64,000 bases of DNA from Candidatus Bipolaricaulota bacterium (GCA_938084715.1 CALKES010000005.1:1-64000), one strand, 5' to 3'; shown: positions 17,219 to 24,935, numbered from the stretch's first letter. A program made the numbers and translations. The notes: generated by a model from the sequence alone, not told the origin.

Positions 17219-17307
17219 AGTCACCTCCGTATCGCTCAGCTGTCGGCCGCGTTCCGTCCCCGGGTTACCTACCTCACCTGACGTCTTCTTTCTCTGGTCT
17301 ATGATTC

Positions 17308-17327
17308 CCTCCTTATGCCTCCTTATG
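17308..17327 (-). repeat. tandem 10-bp repeat duplicating a ribosome-site sequence
   Basis: On the minus strand the decamer CATAAGGAGG occurs twice in perfect tandem, between the stop of the Cys-rich gene (17334) and the propeller gene start (17218). Each copy contains AAGGAGG but no start codon follows at usual spacing. Confidence 0.5.
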
Positions 17328-17333
17328 TCATGG

Positions 17334-17915
17334 CTAACGCATGATGAGCCAATGCAAGAGCAACACAGCTGTTGCTCCAGTAACGAGACCAAGTAGAAAT
17401 TTTGTCCAACAGCTTGGGCAAGGTCCGCAACCGCGACAGTCATAGCAAATGGAGGTAATTGTCAACTGGTCGCAGTACCTATCGAGTTCAAGGCGGAGGA
17501 TGCCCGCCGAGGGAAGATCCGTCAGCCGGACCCACCACGATCCCGTTCTCGGAGGGGCTATCGAACGCACAACAGACCCGTCAACCGAGAAGGTGATCTT
17601 GCCGGTGGTTGAGGGGCTTTCGAACAGGAAAATGAGGGATCGGCCCTGGATCAACTTGAGGCTGAGTTCAAGAGAACTGGGAGGTGCGGTCTGTGCCGGG
17701 AACAGGGTGAGACCGGATCCTGACAGCACGGCAAGCCCAGTGGTACACCCCGCGTTCCAGTCCAGCCAACACCACCCATCGAGCTTAGGCGTCCGTGTCC
17801 CTACGGTCAGGGTGGTTGCGTAACCGAGGCTTGTGCCCCAGGAGAAGATGACCGCGAGCGTAGCCAAGAGGATGCGGCCTCGATCCAGTCGCGTTTGGGG
17901 GAATTGGGAGTTCAC
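17334..17915 (-). CDS. secreted Cys-rich protein with C-terminal membrane segment
   Basis: This 193-residue protein has an N-terminal signal (RGRILLATLAVIFSWGTSLGYA), a beta-rich middle (LTVGTRTPKLDGWCWLDW, LELSLKLIQGRSLIFLF), then a dense cysteine block CYDCRGCGPCPSC. It ends in one hydrophobic helix (LLGLVTGATAVLLLHWL) and a short basic end (IMR). This tail has the layout of a C-terminal sorting or anchoring signal: motif, helix, basic residue. I do not recognise the specific class. The ATG overlaps the stop of the upstream propeller frame by 4 bp, so translation is coupled. It is part of the 20544-to-16031 operon. Confidence 0.7.
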   Translation of the reverse strand: MNSQFPQTRLDRGRILLATLAVIFSWGTSLGYATTLTVGTRTPKLDGWCWLDWNAGCTTGLAVLSGSGLTLFPAQTAPPSSLELSLKLIQGRSLIFLFESPSTTGKITFSVDGSVVRSIAPPRTGSWWVRLTDLPSAGILRLELDRYCDQLTITSICYDCRGCGPCPSCWTKFLLGLVTGATAVLLLHWLIMR

Positions 17916-19084
17916 GGTCTCCTCCAGCGGACTAGATGCAAGATTCCGTTCTGGTCAAGTGCCAGGAGCTCGACGTGGCCATCGCCGTCCACGTCTGCTG
18001 CTGCGAGTCTAACTAGAGTAAGAGGCTCCGAGCTGCGAGCGATCTCAGCCTGGTAGCCGCCGGCGTCCGTGAGAAAGATCTCACCGGTATTGTGACTGTA
18101 GTACACAGTCTCAGTCACCCCATCGCCGGTTAGGTCGGTGCAGAGGAAGGGCTGGGAGGGAACCGGCCCCAAGGCCCAGAGATTGGGGGTAGTTTTCCAC
18201 TCGATGACCTGTCCCGCCGCACTGAAGCTCCAGACTAGAGGTTGTTGGCGAACTGCCCAGACCAGTTCAAGGCCTGGATGCTCGTTGAGTTGGTCAGTCC
18301 AGACGTCGTCCGCACCAGCGGGGACGCCGATCGCAACGGGGGAAACAAAGGCAAACGGGCCTGAGGATACGTACAGAAGAGCCCGCCGAGCGGTCCAGCT
18401 AACGGCAACGATATCCGGTAGGCTACACCCGGCGAAGTTCCCCACTAGTACCCTGTCCGGAGTGAACGCGAGGTCAAGTTTACCAAGCTGAGTAAACCGT
18501 CCATCTCCAGAGCCCTTGAAGAGTCTGAGGTGCCTCTCTCCGCGGGCGATGCCCACCAGGTCTGCGATTCCATCGCTGTCAAGATCCCCGGCAGCAATGT
18601 CAACAAGACCTCGGCCGCTGTCGAGGTCAACGGCTTGCCAGGATGCTTCAGGGGCACTAAGACGAGGCTCCGGGTTAGGAAGGGGCTTCGCTGCGGGCGC
18701 CGGGACCTCTTGGCTGGCTAGGCTGTGTGTCACGGGCGCCTGTGCCACCTCGCCAACTTGGGGCGCAGCACTTGTCGGGAGCTGGCCAGAAGCGACCGAG
18801 GCAGCGGGTCCAATGTTCACGGTGATGGGGACGACGGGGACGGGTGTTCCTCGAACGGCCACCTGATAGAGCCCCAGGCTGATCTCCCCAGCGCCTGTCT
18901 CGAGGCTAGGGGTGACCGTGTAGTGACCCGGTGTGCCGAAGATTACCGTCACCGCTGGTCCCCGCAGGGAGAAGCTGGAGGGCCCGTCAAAGCGCCAAAG
19001 GACCGGAAGCTCGGCCGGCTCTGCGCCGATGCGCACACCGAAATGCGCTGGCTCGCCAACTTCTGCCTCGCTGGGGACCAACAC
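17912..19084 (-). CDS. PKD-like plus FG-GAP propeller module, probably the -1 frame extension of the upstream propeller gene
   Basis: This frame encodes a PKD/Ig-like domain (EVGEPAHFGVRIG, then FGTPGHYTVTP), a Pro/Ala linker, and propeller repeats (DLDSDGIADLVGIA, DLTGDGVTETVYY, DVDGDGHVELLALD). It has no signal peptide and no ribosome site. The only candidate start, GTG 19084, falls inside the first strand of the domain. The open frame and good protein sequence (RVELGPTDVLVPSEAEVG) continue upstream to the slippery site at 19108-19114. The likeliest product is therefore a fusion: residues 1-479 of the upstream gene joined to 398 residues from here. Its stop overlaps the next gene's ATG by 4 bp. 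If translated separately it would be a cytoplasmic 390-residue protein, which makes little sense. Confidence 0.7.
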   Translation of the reverse strand: MLVPSEAEVGEPAHFGVRIGAEPAELPVLWRFDGPSSFSLRGPAVTVIFGTPGHYTVTPSLETGAGEISLGLYQVAVRGTPVPVVPITVNIGPAASVASGQLPTSAAPQVGEVAQAPVTHSLASQEVPAPAAKPLPNPEPRLSAPEASWQAVDLDSGRGLVDIAAGDLDSDGIADLVGIARGERHLRLFKGSGDGRFTQLGKLDLAFTPDRVLVGNFAGCSLPDIVAVSWTARRALLYVSSGPFAFVSPVAIGVPAGADDVWTDQLNEHPGLELVWAVRQQPLVWSFSAAGQVIEWKTTPNLWALGPVPSQPFLCTDLTGDGVTETVYYSHNTGEIFLTDAGGYQAEIARSSEPLTLVRLAAADVDGDGHVELLALDQNGILHLVRWRRP

Positions 19085-19114
19085 GTCGGTCGGCCCCAGC
19101 TCTACCCTTTTGGG
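19071..19114 (-). promoter_or_regulatory. putative -1 programmed ribosomal frameshift signal
   Basis: On the minus strand, in the reading frame of the upstream gene, the heptamer C CCA AAA (19114-19108) matches the X XXY YYZ rule. Eight bases later, with the zero-frame TAG inside the spacer, a hairpin begins: CTGGGG+CCGAC pairing with GTTGG+CCCCAG (19099-19089 with 19082-19071). It has a 6-base loop and a one-base bulge. A -1 slip leads straight into the downstream PKD/propeller frame. An assembly indel in the C5A4 run is the alternative. Confidence 0.6.
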
Positions 19115-20544
19115 GGTTCACCGGCCTGAGGTTCACCACACTCCCCCGGCGTTCCGCCCGGACAACAGGGCGCCGCCCGCGTCTGTCCCGGCTGACAACC
19201 GTTGCAGAGCACACAACAGATGGGGTTATAGACAACGCTGGCCGGCACCGGTACTCCCTGGCCGGGGAAACCATTGTGGATGACGGCTAGGTCGGGAACA
19301 CCGTTGTTATCGAAATCTCCGCTTGCGAGACCGATCGGACGCGACCCTGCAGCAAACTGGAACGTGCGACACAGGTTGAAGGTCATGATGTCTGCGAAGA
19401 TCGTGCAAGCAGGGCAGTTGGCTACCTGAGTTCCCGTGATCGGCCCAACGGAAGTGATCGCCCCACTGTAGATGCTGACGCGGTCAAGGTCCTTCTGGGC
19501 GACCGCGATGTCTAGGATTCCATCGCGGTTGGCATCGAAGACGTGAACGAAGTAGGCCTTCTCTGATTTGATGCGAACCACTTTGAAAGTCCAACACCCG
19601 GTGTTCCAGAGCACGCTCACCGCGCCTAGGTCTGGATCCGTCGCAACAAGATCAGGGTCTCCGTCGCGATCGAAATCGGCCACTGCTAGAGAGGTAACGG
19701 TCTGGCCCACAAGGACAGAAGGCAATCCGGTGTTGAACTCTCCGGCCCCGTTTCCGCAGAGGAACTTGACGTTTCCCCCAGTTGCAACGGCGATGTCCAT
19801 GTTTCCGTCGCGATCAAAGTCCGCCGCTGCCAAGAAGCGAGCCCCTGGCACGGGGAGGAAGACCGGCTGCCCCATGGCCGCCGGGGCTACGGGCGCCTGG
19901 GCTGACAAGGCGGAGTACAGAGGTGGGAGGGCGCCTGCGGGAGATAGGTAGACGAAGACCCCCCCGCCGCTGGTGAGAGGGTCGGCAATAGCGATGTCCG
20001 GGCGGCCGTCCTTGTTGAAATCCGCGAGAACCACGTGGGCTGGGTAGACTGGCGGGGGGTTGCCCGGCAGTTGGAAAAGGACGGCTGCGCCCCCGGAGAT
20101 GCTCCAGGAAACCCAGGGCCCGGTTGGTGGGGTGCCGCTCAGGGGGGTAATGCGGACGATACCAGGCGTGTATTGGGTTACGACCACGAGGTGGGGAAAG
20201 ATGTCGTGAAAGACGAGTGGGCGTGATGGGGGCACAGCATCGAGAAACCAGCCCGTGGCCAGGGCCAGTGGGGCATCTCCCTGCCCTGCGTAGAGGAGAG
20301 GCCAGGCCAGTCCATTGGCGAAGGCGGCGCACTCCTTTCCGCTCCTGGCAAGGTTCGGCACCACCAAGACCTGGTTGCAGGAGTGGCAAGCGATGGCGAG
20401 GTCCACCCACCCATCCCGGTCGAAGTCCTCGGCTACGATGTAGACTGGCCGAATGCAGTTGAGTTGGAGGTTTTGAACCTGACTCAGCGCGCTCGCCCAG
20501 AGAAGTGTCGCCAGACTTCCCAGCGCTACTGTTCTCGCTCTCAT
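19102..20544 (-). CDS. secreted FG-GAP/VCBS propeller protein with Cys-rich tail; first frame of a probable frameshift fusion
   Basis: The 480-residue zero-frame product has a signal peptide (residues 1-22) and six DxNxDGxxD calcium repeats (DFDRDGWVD, DFNKDGRPD, DFDRDGNMD, DFDRDGDPD, DANRDGILD, DFDNNGVPD). It has Cys 30 and CHSC (53-56) in blade one. The C-terminal Cys cluster is CCVLCNGC, then PCCPGG and GEC, and the end is Pro-rich (GEPPKG). It is paralogous to the gene at 16031-17218. ATG 20544 follows AAGGAGGGAGG. It is the first gene of a leftward four-frame operon with a promoter at 20586-20614. A -1 frameshift near its stop would extend it by 398 residues with a PKD-like domain and a second propeller. 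Confidence 0.82.
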   Translation of the reverse strand: MRARTVALGSLATLLWASALSQVQNLQLNCIRPVYIVAEDFDRDGWVDLAIACHSCNQVLVVPNLARSGKECAAFANGLAWPLLYAGQGDAPLALATGWFLDAVPPSRPLVFHDIFPHLVVVTQYTPGIVRITPLSGTPPTGPWVSWSISGGAAVLFQLPGNPPPVYPAHVVLADFNKDGRPDIAIADPLTSGGGVFVYLSPAGALPPLYSALSAQAPVAPAAMGQPVFLPVPGARFLAAADFDRDGNMDIAVATGGNVKFLCGNGAGEFNTGLPSVLVGQTVTSLAVADFDRDGDPDLVATDPDLGAVSVLWNTGCWTFKVVRIKSEKAYFVHVFDANRDGILDIAVAQKDLDRVSIYSGAITSVGPITGTQVANCPACTIFADIMTFNLCRTFQFAAGSRPIGLASGDFDNNGVPDLAVIHNGFPGQGVPVPASVVYNPICCVLCNGCQPGQTRAAPCCPGGTPGECGEPQAGEPPKG

Positions 20545-20585
20545 CGAACCTCCCTCCTTAACCTATAAGGAGTTATGACGGACGT

Positions 20586-20614
20586 AGGATAGCGAGGAGC
20601 GGTACGGATGTCAG
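20586..20614 (-). promoter_or_regulatory. sigma70-like promoter of the propeller operon
   Basis: On the minus strand CTGACA (20614-20609) and TATCCT (20591-20586) are separated by 17 bp, 41 bases before the first ATG. Confidence 0.45.
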
Positions 20615-20770
20615 TTACTTTTGTTACGCTCGCGACGATGTGGCGGTTGCGGGTGCCCGCCCCTTGCCGGGGCTCTTCTGTTGAGTGGGGGTTGGACATT
20701 TGCCTACGCGCCAGGTGCTGGCACCCGTCCCAGAAGGGAATGAGGAGTCATCCAGGCCGGTGCCCAGGAC

Positions 20771-20799
20771 TTGACCTCATGTGTCAACGTTGTTATAGT
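20771..20799 (+). promoter_or_regulatory. sigma70-like promoter for the secreted protein gene at 20893
   Basis: TTGACC (20771-20776) and TATAGT (20794-20799) with exactly 17 bp between them make one of the best promoters in the window. The transcript leader would be about 86 bases. Confidence 0.65.
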
Positions 20800-20810
20800 G
20801 ATTTTATGGC

Positions 20811-20844
20811 GGGGGGCGGCCGGGTTGCGAAGGCCGGACCCCCC
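20811..20844 (+). promoter_or_regulatory. leader hairpin
   Basis: Just after the promoter, GGGGGG...CCCCCC and the inner GGCC/GGCC arms fold into a strong GC hairpin in the untranslated leader. It may protect the message or attenuate it. Confidence 0.4.
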
Positions 20845-20892
20845 GCGGTTTGGGCGGTGCTTACAGCCTTGTGCGGGAGGAGGGGGTGTGAG

Positions 20893-21693
20893 ATGAAGAG
20901 GATGACGGTTGGGGCAATCCTTGGGGTCCTGGTTCCGGTGGCCTGCTGGGCCCAAACACCGCTCCAGGCTCCTGAGGGCGCGCTTGCTTTCCCGACGTCG
21001 GCGGCTGGGATCAGCGCGTGGGTAAAGGTGGACCGGGCGATCCGCATTGACGAAACGCTGAGCAAGGTCTTCCACCGGATTGAGGACGTGAGCGGAACTC
21101 ACATCCTTGGGACGGTAAAGGTAGAGAACTTCGTGGCCACGGTCTACCCCCACGTATACGTGGATACGGAGGGTTGGATCGTGGCGTTCTTCCTCGCTTC
21201 GGAGCCGACAGCCTGGATCATGCACTGGCAGGGGGACCACAACAACCCTGTTCCGAGCATTCGGACCACTCTGGAAGAAGCCCTCGAGAGGGCGGCTGGG
21301 GCGGCGCGGGTGTCGCTCCCCAAGGCGTCGTTCTACGACTTCCGCCACCCTCAGGCCAACAGCATGTTGATTCTTCTCAACGTCCTTTCTGCGCCAGCTA
21401 CCAAGGTGATGTATTTGAAGCTCCCGCCTGCGTATACCCCCTACGTGGCCTCTTACTATCACTACGGCTGCAACTATGGGACGTACCGTGGCTTCGAGTC
21501 AACTTTCAGCTTGGATACTTCGGTAATGAGTAAGCTCCGGGCGGGGAATGCTCTTAACAGCCAAGCAAAGGACATTCCCGCCCGTGACTTTGTCGTCAAT
21601 AAGCTGTATGAGTTGGGGATCGCTCTGTCTATGTGGGACGGGGACAATGGTTCTGCAGGACTCGCGTTCGTCCTTGTATACCGAGCGCCCTAG
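20893..21693 (+). CDS. secreted protein of unknown function
   Basis: The 266-residue product has a signal peptide (MKRMTVGAILGVLVPVACWAQ) and no other membrane segment. Visible features are aromatic-rich stretches (YTPYVASYYHYGCNYGTYRG) and an acidic WDGDNGSAG near the end. I cannot place it in a family. ATG 20893 lies after GGAGG and is the only start that yields a signal peptide; the frame is open further upstream. It is divergent from the propeller operon and is followed 14 bases later by the repeat protein. Base composition is visibly lower in GC than the flanks. Confidence 0.65.
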   Translation: MKRMTVGAILGVLVPVACWAQTPLQAPEGALAFPTSAAGISAWVKVDRAIRIDETLSKVFHRIEDVSGTHILGTVKVENFVATVYPHVYVDTEGWIVAFFLASEPTAWIMHWQGDHNNPVPSIRTTLEEALERAAGAARVSLPKASFYDFRHPQANSMLILLNVLSAPATKVMYLKLPPAYTPYVASYYHYGCNYGTYRGFESTFSLDTSVMSKLRAGNALNSQAKDIPARDFVVNKLYELGIALSMWDGDNGSAGLAFVLVYRAP

Positions 21694-21707
21694 ATGCGGA
21701 GGCCGCG

Positions 21708-22217
21708 ATGGATAGGACGCTACTTGTTGTCCTTGGCCTTGCGGTGGTGGTCCTCGCGGTTGTGTTTCTCCGGCCAGCTCCAAGTCCAGCACCGACGCCG
21801 CCTCCAGATGGACCTGTTGCCCCCCTTCCGGAGTGGCGCGATTGGGACGCTGCGTCTACGTTCAAGCTTGCGAAACCTGAGCTGAACGTGCGCGCTAAGG
21901 GGATCACCGACCCATTTAGAAGCCATACCGATGCGGCAGCCGTTGTGAGCCTCGCGCCCGCCGGAGTGAGCACCGCGGTGCAGCCGATCACCCAGGTCGT
22001 GGTCTCTCATGCTGACGCCGTCACGTGGACGGCCCTGCAAGGAGCAGAGACTGCCACTCAGGCGGCTCCGCTCGGTGCGGTGTTCCGCAGCCACGCGGAT
22101 GCCGCGCTCCTTGTCGAGCTTGGTGAGGTTCGCGTCCCTACTCTCGTTCGAAGCCTGGGGACAGTGTTCGTGAGCCATGCCGATGTAGTATCGTCAGCCG
22201 GCCTGGTGAAACCGTAG
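21708..22217 (+). CDS. membrane-anchored protein with four (five) 28-residue SHAD repeats
   Basis: The 169-residue product has an N-terminal membrane anchor (LLVVLGLAVVVLAVVFL), a Pro-rich spacer, then a strict repeat. S-H-(A/T)-D occurs at residues 72, 100, 128 and 156, exactly 28 apart, each followed by a short hydrophobic block and often preceded by VF or VV. A degenerate first copy is recognisable at residue 44 (RDWDAAS aligned to SHTDAAA). I know of no family with this repeat. ATG 21708 follows GGAGG at 6 bases. It is probably cotranscribed with the secreted protein upstream. His and Asp at fixed spacing could bind metal or stack as beta-solenoid rungs; that is inference. Confidence 0.7.
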   Translation: MDRTLLVVLGLAVVVLAVVFLRPAPSPAPTPPPDGPVAPLPEWRDWDAASTFKLAKPELNVRAKGITDPFRSHTDAAAVVSLAPAGVSTAVQPITQVVVSHADAVTWTALQGAETATQAAPLGAVFRSHADAALLVELGEVRVPTLVRSLGTVFVSHADVVSSAGLVKP

Positions 22218-22253
22218 CGAGCCTGAAGGGAGCGTAGGGGGCGAGCCTCCGTT

Positions 22254-23267
22254 TCACAGCGCGGGGTGGATGGCTTGTGCTCTCTCTATAGAGAAGATCG
22301 CTTGTCCGCCAGGGAGGCTGGCCCACTTGCCTGAGATAAGGACGAGGGGGAGGCCACGGAAGCGGGCCCGAACCTCCCACCGGTCCCCCAGGTACTCGGC
22401 GCTCTCGACCTCGGCAGTGAAGGGGCCCTCGCCGATCTTGGCCCACTCCGGGCGGAAGAAGAGGAGGACCTCGTCCCCCTCGCGGGCCTCCCCCCGCTCG
22501 GCGGGGATCCGCTCGCCGGCGACCTCGACGCCGGCGCGGTCCCCGTCCACGGAGACCACCCGGCCCGGCCAGAGGTTCGCCCGGCCGAGGAAGCTGGCCA
22601 CGAATGGGGTCTGGGGCCGGTGGTAGAGCTCCGCGGGCGGAGCAATCTGCTCCAACCTCCCTTCGCGCATCACCGCCACCCGGTCGGCGAGGGCGAGGGC
22701 CTCCTCCTGGTCGTGGGTGACGTAGAGGGCGGTCATCCCCAGCCGCTTGAGGAGCGCCCGGAGCTCGCCCCGGAGCTCCTTCCGGAGGGCGGCGTCGAGG
22801 GCGGAGAGGGGCTCGTCGAGGAGGAGGACCTCGGGCGCGGGGGCGAGGGCCCGGGCGAGGGCCACCCGCTGCTGCTGCCCGGCCGAGAGCTCGTGGGGCT
22901 TCCGTCGCTCGTACCCGGAAAGGCCGACGAGCTCGAGAATCTGCCTCACGCGCTTCCTCCGGTCGGCCCCGCGCAGGCCGTAGGCGACGTTCCCGGCGAC
23001 CGAGAGGTGGGGGAAGAGGGCGTAGCTTTGGAACACAAGCCCCACCCCCCGCCGCTCGGGGGGCCAGGGGGTGGCGTCCCGGCCCCCCAGGAGGACCCGC
23101 CCGGCGTCGGGCTTCTCCAGGCCCGCCACGATCCGCAAGACGGTCGTCTTCCCGCACCCCGAGGGCCCCAGGAGGGCGAGGAGCTCCCCCTGCGGCACGG
23201 TCAGGGAGAAGTCGGCGACGGCGGTCACGCCCCCGAATCGTTTCCAGAGCCCGACGAGCTCAAGCAC
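22254..23267 (-). CDS. thiQ: thiamine ABC transporter ATP-binding protein
   Basis: This 337-residue importer ATPase has Walker A GPSGCGKTT, Q-loop VFQSYALFPHLSVAGNVAYG, signature LSAGQQQR, Walker B LLLDEPLSALD, H-loop THDQEEALAL, and a C-terminal TOBE-like domain (from about residue 230). On sequence alone it is a generic CUT1/PotA-type ATPase. The thiamine assignment rests on the operon: thiB, thiP and a TPP riboswitch upstream. The GTG start (23267) overlaps thiP by 8 bp and follows GGGAGG. It is longer than classical ThiQ (about 230 residues) because of the TOBE domain. Confidence 0.8.
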   Translation of the reverse strand: MLELVGLWKRFGGVTAVADFSLTVPQGELLALLGPSGCGKTTVLRIVAGLEKPDAGRVLLGGRDATPWPPERRGVGLVFQSYALFPHLSVAGNVAYGLRGADRRKRVRQILELVGLSGYERRKPHELSAGQQQRVALARALAPAPEVLLLDEPLSALDAALRKELRGELRALLKRLGMTALYVTHDQEEALALADRVAVMREGRLEQIAPPAELYHRPQTPFVASFLGRANLWPGRVVSVDGDRAGVEVAGERIPAERGEAREGDEVLLFFRPEWAKIGEGPFTAEVESAEYLGDRWEVRARFRGLPLVLISGKWASLPGGQAIFSIERAQAIHPAL

Positions 23268-24924
23268 GGGTCCTCCCCAGCCACCGGGACCCGGCCCAGT
23301 CCCACCCCCAGGCGACGAGGGCGGTGACGGCCATGAGGAGGGTGGCCATCGCCGAGGCGGCCCCGAAGTCCCGGCTCGCAAGGAAGCTGTAGATCGCCAT
23401 CGGCATCGTCATCACCCCCGGCCCGGAGAGCATCGCCACCGCGGTCATCTCCCCCAGGGAGAGGGCGAAGGCGAACGCCCCGGCGGCGAGGACTCCCCGC
23501 CCGAGGAGGGGGAGGGTCACGGTTCGGAACGCCCGCAGGGGACCGGCCCCGAGGGTCCGCGCCGCCTCGACGAGGGCGGGGTCCAGGCCCTCCCACAGGG
23601 GGCGGATCGCCCGGACGACGAACGGGTAGACGATGAGCGTGTGGGCGACGACGATCGCCCACTCCCCCCCGAGGGCGGACAGGGGCGGCCGGCGAAAGGC
23701 GAGGAGGAGGGCGAGGCCAAGGACCACGGACGACACGGCCAGGGGGGCCATGAGGAGGGTCTCCAGGAGCCGCGACCGGATCCGGCGGAGGACGGCGGCC
23801 ACGGAGAGGCCGAGGAGGAGGGCGAGGGCCGTCGCCCCGGCCGCGACGAGGAGGCTCGTCCGCACCGCCCCCCACGGGGACGACTCGAGGAACGGGTTCC
23901 AGGCCGGGGAGACGATCATCCGGTACCAGTGGAGGGTGGGGGGGGCCCCGCCGGGGGCGGGGTGGAGGAACGAGTCGGCGACGATCGCCCCGATCGGGCC
24001 GAGGAACACGAGGGCTGCCGGGAGGAGGTAGAGGAGCCACAGGGCCCGGATCGGCCGCTTCCGGGAGAAGAGGGGGAGCCGGGGGACCGGCCGCCCCCCC
24101 CGCTGGGGGACAGCCAATCCTCCCCCCGCCCGGAGGTGGAGGTAGGTGAGGGCAAGGGACAGGACGAGGGTGACCATGGCCAGGGCCGCCGCCCGGGGGA
24201 AGTCCACGAGCACCCCCCGGGCGTAGAGGTACACCCCCACCTCCACCGTGGCGTACCGCGCTCCCCCGAGGGCCAGCGGGATCGAGAACGAAAGCGTGCA
24301 CAGGACGAACACGAGGGCGAGGGCGGAGAGGACGGAGGGGAGGAGGAGGGGAAGCGTCACCGTGAGGAACGTCCGGAGGGGCCCCGCCCCGAGGGTCCGC
24401 GCCGCCTCGGGGAGGGACGGGTCCGCCCCCTCCCAGGAGGCGTTCACGAACCGCGCCACCACCGGCGCGTTGTAGAACGCGTGGGCGAGGACCACCGCCC
24501 ACAGGGTGTAGAGGACCCGGATCGGGGGCTCCCGGAGGCCCAATAGGTCCATCAGAAAGCGGTTGAGGTACCCCGAGCGGCCGAAGAAGAGGACGAACCC
24601 CAGCGCCACCGTGATCGAGGGGAGGACGAACGGGACGATGGTGACCGACCGGAGGAGCGTCCGGCCGGGGAAGCGGTACCGGGTGAGGAACCACCCCAAG
24701 GGGAATCCCAGGACCAGGGCGAGGAGGGCGGACAGGGCGGCCTGCCCGAGGGTGAAGAGGAGGAGCCGCCGGACGTAGGGGTCGGAGAGAAGCCCGAGGA
24801 CCCGCTCCCCGGTCAGCCGCCCGTCCCTCTCGAGCCCCAGGCGGAGGACGTCGAGAAGGGGCCAGAAGAAGGCGAGCCCCAAGAAGAGAAGGGGCAGGAG
24901 GGCCAGCGCCCACCCTGCCCCCAC
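23260..24924 (-). CDS. thiP: thiamine ABC transporter permease (two fused permease halves)
   Basis: The 554-residue membrane protein has about 12 helices in two homologous halves. Each carries the EAA motif that contacts the ATPase, nearly identical in the two copies: EAARTLGAGPLRTF and EAARTLGAGPLRAF. This double-permease layout is that of ThiP and of the iron FbpB family. Position between a ThiB-like binding protein and the ATPase, behind a TPP riboswitch, settles the substrate. GTG 24924 was chosen because it lies just after the thiB stop; earlier GTGs would overlap thiB. Confidence 0.82.
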   Translation of the reverse strand: MGAGWALALLPLLFLGLAFFWPLLDVLRLGLERDGRLTGERVLGLLSDPYVRRLLLFTLGQAALSALLALVLGFPLGWFLTRYRFPGRTLLRSVTIVPFVLPSITVALGFVLFFGRSGYLNRFLMDLLGLREPPIRVLYTLWAVVLAHAFYNAPVVARFVNASWEGADPSLPEAARTLGAGPLRTFLTVTLPLLLPSVLSALALVFVLCTLSFSIPLALGGARYATVEVGVYLYARGVLVDFPRAAALAMVTLVLSLALTYLHLRAGGGLAVPQRGGRPVPRLPLFSRKRPIRALWLLYLLPAALVFLGPIGAIVADSFLHPAPGGAPPTLHWYRMIVSPAWNPFLESSPWGAVRTSLLVAAGATALALLLGLSVAAVLRRIRSRLLETLLMAPLAVSSVVLGLALLLAFRRPPLSALGGEWAIVVAHTLIVYPFVVRAIRPLWEGLDPALVEAARTLGAGPLRAFRTVTLPLLGRGVLAAGAFAFALSLGEMTAVAMLSGPGVMTMPMAIYSFLASRDFGAASAMATLLMAVTALVAWGWDWAGSRWLGRTRA

Positions 24925-24935
24925 TCGGAACTTCG

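Noticed and set aside
17219-17443. Upstream extension of the propeller gene containing a CCSC motif and overlapping the Cys-rich gene
   Set aside because: The internal ATG 17218 has a strong ribosome site and a proper signal peptide follows; the extension would bury it and looks non-coding.
21920-22180. CRISPR-like array suggested by the regular 84-bp period
   Set aside because: The repeats are conserved at protein level only; DNA copies differ and are part of one open frame.
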